A stretch of 64,000 nt of DNA from Rhabditophanes sp. KR3021 (lineage: Eukaryota > Nematoda > Chromadorea > Rhabditida > Alloionematidae), in contig CAUJLY010000002.1 in NCBI GenBank assembly GCA_963281155.1, positions 4,588,001 through 4,652,000 on the forward strand. Reading direction: 5' to 3'. Shown in pieces: positions 29,201 through 41,337 of the stretch. A program made the translations under genes and the position numbers. How positions within the stretch are numbered: position 1 is the stretch's first letter; every line of letters begins with the position of its first letter. The notes under the pieces were generated by a model. The model made no database searches. It was not told where the DNA came from and worked only from the letters and a program-made list of their open reading frames with translations.

Positions 29201-32200
29201 TTTACTTTTAGACCAACTTTCTCTTCAAACTCTCTAATTAATGAAGTTTGAAATGATAATGATACGTCTACATTCTTTTATCCATTAAATGAAATTTGAC
29301 AACTTAGTGATTAGTTAAGGAATATTGTTGTAGTAACTGATTAAAAAATAAATTACGAATTTTCCCTTCCTTACAAAACCATCTATTTAAAAGTATTCTT
29401 TTCAAAACTATTTATTTGAAAACTAATATAAGTGTATTTTGTACTATTATCTCACCAACTTGCCTTTTGACGACAATAATCGCTAATAATTGAAGGTAAT
29501 CATTTAAACAAAGAACATCAGTTTGAAATAATTACAAACAAAATCGTGAAAACACATAAAATATTATGTACGTAAAAACATCGCACATATTTCAAATAAG
29601 AATATCAAATCAAACAAATGCATAAAAAATATCAGGATGATTGGGAGTAAAGCGGATTTTTTATTAACAATGTGTTGATAAAAATAGTTGGCAAATTACT
29701 CTAAAAATGACAAAACGATGAGGTTTTTAAACTTATTTGCCTTTTCAAGTTACTTAACCAATTTGATTAACAAAATTGGAGTGACGCGGCAGTCCTAAAT
29801 TGTCTAAGGTCAATAATAATTTTATAAACTTTAGCATTAACTTTATTTAGTTAGCATACATTTGGTTAATTCAAATCAGTAAACTATTTTAACAAATTCA
29901 AAACCCCTGCTAAATAACAAAAACAAACTGTTGAGATATGCAACTTATGGGGGGTTAATTTTTGTACTACGCAACAAAAATACAACCAACTTAAATTAAT
30001 ACAGATATTTTTTTTCTTATTTAAGAGCATTTTTGATTTCGTCACAGTAAAGCCAAGAAAAGGTACGTTGATGCCATCTTAAAATTTCGATCTTTGTCTT
30101 GTATAAAAATGTCTTGTGGGATGAAATCTATTCAAATCCAACTGCTTAGAGGTATATTACATGGTTAATCGTTTCATAGAAAATTTAATTCAAATTAAGT
30201 GATAGTAGTAATCATATTTTTAATTAAAAGACATCTATCGCATTTGATTACGTGCCAACATTTGTATTTCTAAATCTTTATCCTTAACACTTATCATTAA
30301 AAATATTTTTAGGTTTCAAATATATGTTTGATGCGGATAAAATATATTTGGTCTAATTTAATAATATTAAACACGAGATTCAATATTGTAGTATCTAATT
30401 GAAGTGCACATATTAGTACTGTAGCTTAGGTATACGTAATATTATTATCAAATATGAAAATAGTAATTAAGGGGCCAAGGTTTAGTAAGTCGGGTGGTGA
30501 ATGAATGGCTAGATACTACCAAATACAGACATACAGATATGCTGCACATAATCACCCACAAGCAGATTAGCTGCAAAAAGAATGATACCAAGACAACAAA
30601 GCCTTTAACTAATTGGCAGTTAAGAAGTTTCCAAAATACAATCCACTTTACATTAACTAAACAAACTCATCTTATAACTATATTAAATCCAATTTACTTT
30701 CGTAATCTGTATAATTAAGTCTGATGGTCCAACTTCCATGAACTAAGTCAATCAAAGAAGATTTATAGGTCTGGAGTAGTGATAACAAATTAGGGACTTA
30801 AATCATCATACAATTTATATTATATTTTTCGGAAATTAGCTGGCAACTATGGAATAGTTAGGGTAAAATAACAAGAATCCATTCAACATGGCATATGGAG
30901 TATAGAATATATGAAGCTAAATATTTATTGTACTCACAAATTTAAATTCATCAACATATACTACTTTGGCACATATATCTCTACAATAGACTCTGTGTAG
31001 CTTTCATTTAATGAGGAGGTTCGAGCTGAAATTTGATTAGGTAATAAAATAGTTAGTTTGAAATAATTATCCCACACCAGGTCCATACCTCTTCTGTATC
31101 AACTTAAATGAACTAATATCGAAATGAAAACTGATACTCATCAACTATTACTATTTTATATGTATACTTTTAGAATGAATGTGAGTCCATTAAAATTCTC
31201 AAGAATTATTTTGCCAAGATGTATATTCCCATTGTGTACCATAAATAAATAGGTAAAATAAATATCGTCTTGCCAGGTTGCAATTAAATTCAAAATAAAT
31301 TTGTTTAAAAATTATTCCAAACAAACTAAATTATTTCCAACAACCTAATGTTTGATAGCGAAATACATTTGATACCACTCAATTTATTTGATACAAATTA
31401 TTCTAAACAAATCATTCAAACAAATCATTATAAACATACTATTTAAAACAATACAAATCTATGTTTATTGTAGGCAAAATATATTTCCCAAGAAATAAGA
31501 TAATGTTTTTAATTTTTAAAATCGTGTATCTTAACATTATCTGATAAAAGATTTAAATGTTTAGTTGCGCACAAAAAAGGATGGTTTAAATGAGTCTAAA
31601 TAGACAGTTGTTGATGAAAGGTAAGACATGGCATTATCAACAAAATGTGGCCAAAAGTAAGAATTACAAAATAGATACTTGACTTTCCCATTAAATCCTT
31701 CCAATTTAGCCCCTAAATAGGTTTGAGGACATATTTTAGGGATATATACTTATTTGAATGAATTAATGGAAAGGTTTCCGACAACTACTACTCCAAACTA
31801 TAATTATTAAGGCAAACACACTTTTTTGCAGGGTAGGCATTGTTTGATGATATAAACATGGTAAAATATCAATGTGTTTGGTTTGGATATTAAAAAAAGA
31901 ATTCATATAAAATGAGCTTTATTGTGTGTTATGAATTTTAAATGGCTCAAAATCAAGATGTGTTAATGGAATTAAAAAAGCTTTTTTCCCTCTATAAATA
32001 ATTAAATTTTCTTTGATTACACCGCGCTTGTTCGAGCATACAATATGTACAATAATAAAATAGATATCAAGAAGAAGTGTGAAAATAAGTATCAAATAAT
32101 TGATAAAATGGATATAAAAATAAGTGAGAAAATAGATATAAATTTACAAATCACATCGTTAACAGTAATTACTACAAATAAAAGGATATGCTGGTAGATG

Positions 32201-32714
32201 TGATTAATCAACGTTATAAACAAATAATGTAAACATTCTCAAGCATTGCAACCGAACTTAATTGGCATGATCAAATTGGAGATGATATGTGTCCTAATAT
32301 GATTATGGGGGTTTGAAAGTGATTCTTAAAGAAAAGGACTAATAATGGTGATTAAATAATGATTAAATAAGTTGGGCAAAATTTGATAAAGTTTTAAGGC
32401 TATATGTTATTAATGATATATTCGTGGATGTATATTGTTAATTGATTTAAAGATAATTTTGATGGAATATGACAACCGAGAAAGTTTAAAGAAGAGTGTG
32501 AGACTTGACATAGTAATTTGATGAAAAGACTAGCTTATTCAATCTTTTGAAGAATATGATTATTAAGATTGTCCTAAGGGTCTTTCTTAATTTTTAAGTA
32601 ATTAGAAAAGTTAAATGTGACAAATTCTGTAGGTGAAGTTATGCATATATCTAAATACATACTCTACATAACTACATATGCAGAAGCTATTTACAAAATA
32701 ATTAAAATATATTC

Positions 32715-32783
32715 GGATATTTTTAGATATTTTAGACATTTAAAATGATTTCAGACATTTAAAAATGATTTTAGACATTTTTA
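32715..32783. repeat. About 20-bp degenerate tandem repeat
   Basis: Three to four degenerate units around TTTAGACATTTAAAATGATT. Intergenic and AT-rich. Confidence 0.6.
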
Positions 32784-34708
32784 AGCGTCTCGTTAAATTA
32801 ATGACTAAGTCTATTTTGTCGTCAAATTGTTGTCAATTAGCAAAACAAATTATTTTAATTTCAATTTACTTTGTCAATTCATTACTTTCCTTTCATTGAT
32901 GGCCAATGCCATAACAAAAGTTGTTACCTTGTTTGCAATCATAAATGAGTGTATGTTTACCAGTACAACGAACCAAATTACCTCCAAATACTACCTACAA
33001 TTTCGGATTCTATTTCACATAAACACAAAAATTATTGTCCTTTTTAGAAACAAAGAGAAGACGTTTGTGTATGTGTGCATTTGGGGTCACTGTTAAACAT
33101 ACACAAAATTAAAAGCTATATTATTTTGCGTTAAATTATAAATATAATATTTTTATATGCGTATGTATGTAAAAGTTAAAGTGGTATACAAGTTCAAAGA
33201 ATGCAGGATATTTAGGTTAAACAAATTATTATGAGAAAGACAATAAAATAAACTCCAAGAAATAGTATACCTTATTGTCTTAATCATTTGCTAATTATCA
33301 TGTCAAAGGTTTGTCCACTATTAAAAAAATAAATCACTTGAATGGAAGCAATTATTTGAAAATGGCATATTAATGCTTAATAAATATATAATGAGAGTTC
33401 TTATTTTGAGGTTTGTAAGAAGAAAGCAAATCCTAAATATTAAAAAATATTTAATGCCATATCAGATATATTTATTTTAAATACCTAAGCTTGATTGAAT
33501 GGCAACTTTAATGGTGTAATAAATATACTTAAGATACTTAAGACATGCTTCCAATCATTTTTTAAGATACTATTTACAATTAACGAAAAATCGCGAATAG
33601 TCGCAATTAGTATGATTAATTTTGAACAGGCCAAGCATTTCTTAACTGTAGAGGCAATATGTTTAAATATTACATCAATGTGCAAAAATAATGATAAAAG
33701 AATGATATACATAATAAACTATGTAGCTTGAACACCTCTTTTCCGACTTTTGCCTTTGAAAGTTAAAGGTTGCACTGATCACTTATTAAATTTACCACTC
33801 ATTAGTGGCAAATGGACAATACATAATGAACATAATAAACTTATCACAATTTCTTATTTTTTATATTGCTACATATTTCAATCTCTCATTTACCTCTGTT
33901 TTCTCTTTCATTAGAATAGATAATTAATTAATTAGGGAAAAGATATTGTTGATAATCAAGGTGATTAATTGGTATAATAACAAACGAGCGAAAGTAAAAG
34001 TCGAACAATGTGACATATCTCTGATAATTACTTTTGAAAATGTGATAATTAATCTGAAAAGTAAAAATCTGCTTACCAACAATAAATCTCTTGATAATAT
34101 TAATCATGAAATATTTGTTTGTAAAAAGATTCGGCATCAAACATTTGTTTGTTTAAGTGAAATTCCTTTTTGTAATTAAAGGAATATTCGTAGACATGAT
34201 ATAATAATTTCAATTACAATACAACAATTTGAATTGTAGCAATCACTTAAAATTTGTATTTGTATTCATATTAAGCATCTTAAGAAGTCTGAATGTTCTT
34301 TTAGGCATATTTGAATTATACTGATAAGTTGAGCTGATATATTTGTTTGATTATAAACTTCCCACACACTTTTAAGTCTAAACTTGCCCACAGATATTCG
34401 TTCTTAAAAAGAGTAAAGAAAATTGTGAGATATCTAAAAATATATAGGATAATTGTTGTTCTACTATTTTGGAGCTAAAATTAGACGCCCACAAAATGTT
34501 AACACACATTAAGACTTTAAGTAAAGTCATTAAAAATAAGACTCACACTTTCATTTGGGTGGTAATCCAATCCAGTCTTGATTTTAGGACAACATCCGAT
34601 ATGGGTATTGTTTCACGGAAATGTGTCGATGAATGACGACTTTAAAGGCATTGAATTTGTGAATTTAACCGCCATTTTGAATTATTAATCTATCATAATC
34701 AAACGAAT

Positions 34709-35038
34709 ATGAATGTGATTGTCTTATTGATGAATATTATATTTTTATTATCCGCTATATCTTTGATATCCTCAGTTGAAGGCTGTGGATGTGGAAATTG
34801 CAAATTAGATAATGATGAATCGTGTGTTCGATGCTGTACTTTATTTATTCGCAAGCGATCAGCTACTTATGCAAACAAGTACGGAGCTGGATATTCACCT
34901 AAATTCGATTCATTTCTCTTTGGAACTGCAATCGAACCTGGCTCTGAATTTGCAACTTATTCTTACACTAATGACGATACAAAATACTTCCGAGATAGAA
35001 GTTTCTTACCGCTCATATTTAATGACTTATTTAATTGA
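34709..35038 (+). CDS. Small secreted cysteine-rich peptide precursor (neuropeptide-like, unidentified)
   Basis: Single-exon 109-residue protein. It has a strong signal peptide (Met plus a hydrophobic core to about residue 24, ending SSVEG). A compact six-cysteine block follows at once (CGCGNC, then CVRCC). Next comes a basic RKR site, the type cut by prohormone convertases, and then a Tyr/Gly/Phe/Asp-rich tail. The layout (signal, short Cys-rich peptide, RKR, propeptide) suits a secreted signalling peptide. The mature Cys-rich peptide would be about 23 residues (GCGCGNC to the residue before RKR). An AATAAA lies at 35202-35207. I do not recognise the family. It could also be a structural or defence-type cysteine-rich peptide. 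The single clean frame and signal sequence make a real gene likely. Confidence 0.75.
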   Translation: MNVIVLLMNIIFLLSAISLISSVEGCGCGNCKLDNDESCVRCCTLFIRKRSATYANKYGAGYSPKFDSFLFGTAIEPGSEFATYSYTNDDTKYFRDRSFLPLIFNDLFN

Positions 35039-35201
35039 GGGGTAGAGAAGATCCCGCTAATTCAACACTATTTTTACCAATGACAGTCAGACTTGAAGAA
35101 CCAAAAGAGAGTGAGAAGCTGCATCACTTAATTGTTCCAAAATTAATTTAGTATAATGTATTAAATTTTTTGATATAAATTCAATCATTTGTGTTAATGA
35201 G

Positions 35202-35207
35202 AATAAA
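35202..35207 (+). promoter_or_regulatory. Poly(A) signal of the cysteine-rich peptide gene
   Basis: AATAAA 164 bp beyond the stop codon of the small secreted peptide gene, on the same strand. Confidence 0.5.
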
Positions 35208-38200
35208 TTGATGATATAAACAATGTTATTTGACACTTTAAAGCTAATTACTAGGAAAGAAAAAATAATTTATCGCTATTCATTTATATGCCTGAACAGA
35301 ACATTTAGTTTAATGCTGGCCAGAGAAGAGGGACATTGTTAAAATGTTACTAAAATCAACAAAAAATAGAGGGAAGACTTTTTTATTGAAATTAAATCAT
35401 ATTTTATGAAGTGTCTTTGATTGTACTTTTCTTACACTCAAATTGCAACAAACGCAAGTATAGTTAATAAAGATTATTAAGATGATGTAATGAACAAGTG
35501 TTTATATTACTATTATTACTTTACTAACTAAAAAAGCGTCTTTTGTTATTTCATAGAGATAAAAATTGTTTGTTACAATTTCAATCACACTTGTTATTCA
35601 AAATAATTATAAACACATCATTTTATGTTAAAAAGTGGCTTAAGTCTGCATGATACTTTGAATGCCCTTTTGTAGTCCACCGAATCATTCTTATTCCTCT
35701 ATTCACAACTTAAAACACAAAGTAAATTTTTTTATAACGGAACTGCAGGTAATTATGTAAAAGAAACGGTTGATATTTCGTGAATGACTTGTAAGTAAAG
35801 AATTGAAAAACTTTCAAATCTAACAATTTCCTTCAATTAAATAAATAATGTCGGCCTCCGCAACTCGCACGCGGCCAATTAATTGTTTAGAGGCCTTTCG
35901 TACATTAAATAATTAATAATGACGCCATTAAGTTTTTACTGTCAAATGTATCTTTTTTTAATCGGTTGAAACGGTTGATGACTAATGTAAGAATGTTATT
36001 CACATACAGTTTCCAGAATTAAGGTTTGATTTCTTAAAATAGAAGATTACTTAAAAATTCTACGAAGGATTGTGAAACCAGGCTAACTAAGTATGCCATA
36101 AATTTATATTGTAAAAACATTTAAAATTGGATTACTCTAAAAATAAAAATAACCTGTTGACTTATTTGTACAATATATGTTATTATTTTTATTTGAATTT
36201 ATCCTTGTTTTCTACTTTATTAAACCAAACCAGTCAAGCAACCACATATCTTGTTGATTTAGGTCTTATTTCTCAAAATGCTAAACTTAATAATAAGCCG
36301 AAAACATTAAACCCAATATATTAAATTTGAAAGTGAATTTAATCCAAAAAGATTTTGATTACAAATTTATTCCGTCATTCAGCTTTTTGTGATAAGTAGA
36401 TAGGAGTATAATACCGGCAAAATCCGTAATCATTTGTGGCTTATTCCGTTTTAATTGAGTATAGACTTTAAAATTATTTGTTTTTTAGAAATATAGTGGG
36501 GTGTATCATCACAAATCACTTTGCAAAATACTATAAAAATACAAAGCCTGGCAAATATGGCAGTCACAAATTGTTATCATATTTTTTGTTTTCAGATGGC
36601 ATCACTATCTTAAAAATATTGAAACACCTTCACTACTCTCTAAGTTTTCTCTTTGTGATTTCGATTACTTCCGACACAACAACAACCAATAATATTATTT
36701 TTCATGACAATTAATTGTATTAGCATTTCTTTAAAAATAATCATTTTTAATTATGTTTAATTATGTTCTCCTTAATTTTTAATTGCTTTTAATATTCTAA
36801 GACATTTTCAACTTATTTTTAAATTGTTTTTAAATTGTTTTTGTTTTAATTTGGTATATTTTTAATTTGTTCCATATATTCAAAATATATGAGTAATCAC
36901 ACATATCTAAACTTATTTTTTAAGACCATTGCTTATTTTTACTTCAAACATTCTACATGTTGTATATTATAGGAGGTTTTTGTACTTTGCATTATGTCTA
37001 TTCTGATTTCAGTATGAGTTTTTCAAAGGCATATATTTCGAAATTAGTACTTAATCATCACTATTTAATCATATGCAATTATTATGACTAAATGCCTGTA
37101 CACCTTTTTTGAATATTTCCTTAACTCAATAAATAACAATTAACTATATTCTTTTTCAAGCTTGAAGAACACAAATTATCTTAATTGGTTCATGTAAATC
37201 CCAGATATACGTGATAATTAATATTTTTTAAAAATTGATATGACGGAAATGAGTTTTGCGTCAGGAAGAGTGTTATACAATTCTGGTAACTTAAAAATTA
37301 AAGATGCACTTAATTATTCTTACGTTGAAACATCACAGGATATTTAAAGAAACTTAAAGTACGTAAAATTCATAAGCCATTTTGTCACATTATTGCAACT
37401 TGCCTTTTAATTTATTTTATATTTAACACGTTTCTTATTTTAACAACTTTTAGTCTTTGAATTTTTTAAAAGCAACTATAAATTAATCCTTGAAATCTTA
37501 CAATACTTAGGCGGCATATGAATTTACCTTTGTAGTAAATACATGGCATCATTGTGCATGTGCTTTCCTGGTAAGCTTTTTATTTCACATCCAACATACT
37601 CCCTTTCCATTCTTTTTCATCATTTTTATTCTTTTTCACAATTTTCATCTTTTTTGACCTACTGATTATTTCAGTTTATTGTGATAAGCGACATATCCTA
37701 TGCATCCACCCGTTCTTATTATTTATATGATGTAGTTTCTTTCATCTTAAAAAGGTGGATATTTTGTCTATTAAAATAAAGCCTTATTTTAGATTCCATT
37801 CCCTACTTTTTTATAAATTTATAAAGAGGCGGACTTTTGGTTATTCAAATATAAATATTAAGATGAAATTCATATTATTAATTACAAAATTATTTATTAC
37901 TCGGCTCCTACTTTTTTATTATTGTCAAAGAAGTGATTGTAAATATTCAATTTATTTTAGAAAGTGTACATGTTCTTGAATACATTTAAATTAGATGCAT
38001 ATAATTAAATTACCATAATAATCAAGCCTTTACATATGTATTCATGTAGTAGTATATGTAGTATATGTAGTATTTTACTTCCCCATATAATTTATGTCAT
38101 ATTTTGTTGCATTTCTAAAAGGTATACATTACTTCAATGACAAAGTTCGAATAACAGTTTTATCATTCTGTTATCATTATTTCTTTTCATGTTTATTGTA

Positions 38201-38523
38201 TTTTATTTTATTCAACTTAAGTATCACAACCATGCTTATTATCCTAATTTGGAGGGTTTGATTTTGACAACATCGTATACTAAATATCTAAAACACGTAA
38301 AAACTATTTGATATGTATATTAATTAAATAAATTAAATATATAAAATAACTTGTGGGGTAATAAATTAAATCTTTTATTATACTAATTCACCAAACCAAT
38401 ACAAGAGCTATAATAAATTTGTTGGATGATGACAAATTGGTAGGTAACTTTAACCACGCCAACTTTTCTCTGATGTCATGGTTGAATACGGGTAAAAAAG
38501 TAGGGGGTGTTTATTTGTCTTGG

Positions 38524-38531
38524 GTATAAAT
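38524..38531 (+). promoter_or_regulatory. Candidate TATA box
   Basis: TATAAATA lies about 310 bp upstream of the start codon of the secreted-protein gene at 38839. The distance implies a long 5' leader or a spliced leader region. In such AT-rich DNA the match could be chance. Confidence 0.3.
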
Positions 38532-38838
38532 AATAGGGGCTAATGTTCAAGTTCTCACAACTTATTAGCCATATGATTTAAGGGAATGTACAATTACCAT
38601 ACCACTAATTTAACGATGCACCGGAAACATTATACTCTGATACCTTTGCTACGTTAACACAACTTTAACATAATTTGACATTATTCGACAAAATTTATCA
38701 CTTTTTGCCTTTTTTATTAATCTTTATCAATTTTAATTAATTGCAGTACGTACCCTAACAAGTTATTGTAATAATATTATCAATCACCATCTGCTGCTAC
38801 TACATCAGAAAATACTAGTCACTACCATTCTTGTTATC

Positions 38839-40000
38839 ATGAAGACGATTTGCTTAGCTCTAATGATATTTTCGAATCTTGCTGCACTTACTTTAGGGGC
38901 ATCTATTGCCAAAACTTTTGTTTATCAAAATACTCCCCTTCAATTAATTGATAAGGCAATCCAAGTTGGACGTACTGGTATGTTAAAATAATATCTTCTA
39001 TGTCATACATCACAATATTTTTTAACATCAATTAACAATTTTCTTTTATTTGCAGAAAGATTAAACTTTAATGAATGGATCGCTTCCGCCAAAAGTACTC
39101 TCAAAATAAATGAAATAGAAACTATGTATGAATCTTTCTTAAAGGAATGTAGTTCAGTAGCTGCTTTAGTCGGACAAACGGATTCCATGTCTGTCGATTC
39201 TCGTGTACAACCCGCAATTGTGATAGCAAGACAAAAGATGCTGCAAACATTGGGACTTGACACCGAAACAGTCCACTTCTTAACTATGGCTCCCCAAGAA
39301 AAAAGACAAACGGTCGAAAAGTTATGTATGATGCACGAGGTTGATATACAGTGTGCTAACGCCTTTTATGGAAATGATCTCTCTGCTATCAATGAAAAAC
39401 TTGACATGATTAAGTGGAGCAGCGGTTTCGCAAAGGTAATGATTGATGAAGAATGCCCCGCACATCAAATTGATATGTCAGACTTAACATGTATTGTGGA
39501 GGCTGTAGACGATTTCTCGATTACTTGTGATGCTGTAAGTATTCTAAATATAGCCAAACATTTGACTATGATTAATTACCATCTATTTTTATCTCCCTTT
39601 TTTATAGTCAATTAAACACTACAACAAGACGAAACATCAAATCGACTATCAAATGGAAAATAGTTTAATAAACAAATATTCGGAGTTTGAAGAAATGTTC
39701 AATGATCAAGAAAAGCCTACCACTGAGCAACAGATCAGAGTCAAAGTCGAAACAGATAAGCAACTGCGTCAAGTCATGTCAGAATTGTCTATCTTCGAAG
39801 CTCACAAATGTCATTCATTTTCCATGACTATAGGATGTATCTCGAAAACAATTGAAAAGAAATGTGGATCTAGGGCTTCTGACAAGATGGTTAAAATGTT
39901 GAAAATCGGATACTTGAGAAGAGAAAGATTTGAGGAAGTTAATCAAGCCTTCCATGACACAGACGTAGATCCACACAGATCATGTCAAACATTTTATTAA
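38839..40000 (+). CDS. Secreted protein of unknown family
   Basis: Three exons with GT-AG borders and matching phases: 38839-38977, 39056-39534, 39608-40000 (336 residues). An N-terminal signal peptide (MKTICLALMIFSNLAALTLG) marks it as secreted. The rest is largely helical and charged, with about ten scattered cysteines (for example KECSS, KLCMMHEVDIQC, DEECP, DLTC, ITCD, HKC, IGC, KKCG, RSC). This suggests one or two disulphide-bonded helical domains. Some nematode secreted families of DUF19/CPG4 type have a comparable cysteine-rich helical make-up, but I cannot assign one. A poly(A) signal lies at 40071-40076. Confidence 0.85.
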
Positions 40001-40070
40001 AAAGTGTAATATGCTTTAGAACACAATCACCACCAGAATTAATCATCTAGAACAAAACATTCGGCTTTTA

Positions 40071-40076
40071 AATAAA
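40071..40076 (+). promoter_or_regulatory. Poly(A) signal
   Basis: AATAAA 71 bp after the stop codon of the secreted-protein gene ending at 40000. Confidence 0.55.
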
Positions 40077-41337
40077 CAAAAATGTTGCAGTATTATTATT
40101 ATCTTTGACCAGTATCTCTTTTTCCTCTACAGCACAAATGAAGCACAATCTATTAAAAAGTATAAATATTTCATCTTCCAGAGCTTCTAAATAAAATAGT
40201 TAATGATATCCTTGATGGGTTTTCAAATCGGAAACCTTTACATCAACTAATCCTCCAAATATGTTCTTCCAATGATGGATGATACAAATGATGTGACTAT
40301 AAAAAGTTAAGCCGACTTGATGGTTTAATTCTCTTCTAAAAATAATACCCAGCAACAACATAATTTTGATCTTTAATTATTTAACTAATTTAATGCATTT
40401 ATTTATATCACATACCACTGATTGTATATTTTATATACTTGGAGATGACTTCAATCTTCTTCTTCAAAATTATTATCTTTGTGAAATAAACTGCTTTTAA
40501 GCCATGTATTTACTATTTGTTGATTATTAATATTTAATGTTTAGTAATATAAAATTGTTGTCTACTAGCAATAGTCAAAATTGTCTATCACTTATATTTA
40601 ATATTACTAATATTTAGCATTGTCTATTGCTACATAATATTTAACATCTTTGTAACTGATAACATACCAAATGTATAATTCACATCATAAATAATATTTA
40701 AAATAATCATGAGTAGATTATTTTGAAGTAGAATGCATTTGTGTAAATCAAGCAAATTGAAAGAATTACATTAAATCAGAGATAAGAAGCTAAGAAATCG
40801 GCGACATGCTATAAAAAGATTTCTTAGACAAATAATCTATCTCCCCTTATAGCATACGGTATTTTGTTGTGCCAAAATTAATAATTCCTGTTAAAGTTAA
40901 GCCGATTATCTTTTTTGATGTGTCTTTATGGGATGGATATTTTATTGTTATGAGCTAATTAAATTTTCCTATATTAATAAAAATTGTTCTGTCATTTTGA
41001 TGTTTATTTATAACGTGTTGCAAGGGTCAAAATGCTTTTAACAAAATATTTGGCAGGATATTAGTTTATTTCAATATAAGATAAATTATGATGGTGTTTG
41101 TATTTTGTTTGTGCAAGAGCTTATATTTAAGGAAATTGATACAGGCATCAAATTTCTAATTTAAGCATAAAAATAATTGTGAGCAATATGTCTAAAGTAA
41201 ATACATTTAATTGGGAGCAAAATGAACAGCTAGTTTAAGTTATACTTTTTTGTTGGTTTAGTATTGAGAATGGCAATTTTCATGTACTTGTACATGGTAA
41301 TTATAGTTTAACGTGATTACTTGCCCTTAACAAGAAA
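40077..41337. other. Intergenic region between convergent genes
   Basis: 1.3 kb between the plus-strand secreted-protein gene and the minus-strand DOMON gene, which converge here. AT-rich, with no coding sequence seen. Confidence 0.6.

Larger units (their letters stand above)
24272..34708. other. Gene-poor region upstream of the ZFHX gene
   Basis: This 10.4-kb AT-rich stretch lies between the ZFHX start codon and the small secreted peptide gene. Open frames here are short, low-complexity (Ile/Asn/Lys/Phe/Tyr-rich) and show no motif. Small tandem repeats occur at about 25104-25165, 26142-26224 and 32715-32783. It could hold ZFHX promoter elements and untranslated exons, but I cannot place any. 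No tRNA-like cloverleaf was recognised. Confidence 0.6.
35039..38838. other. Intergenic region
   Basis: 3.8 kb of AT-rich sequence between two plus-strand secreted-protein genes. T-rich runs are prominent at 36.7-37.7 kb, for example repeated TTTTTAAATTG near 36820-36845. Short open frames are low-complexity with no domain. Nothing else is supported. Confidence 0.6.

Noticed and set aside
33485..34179. Long open frames on both strands at the same places (33485-33731 and 33928-34179)
   Set aside because: Composition is Ile/Asn/Lys/Phe-rich on both strands, with no domain, no splice continuity and no conserved pattern. Expected by chance in AT-rich DNA.
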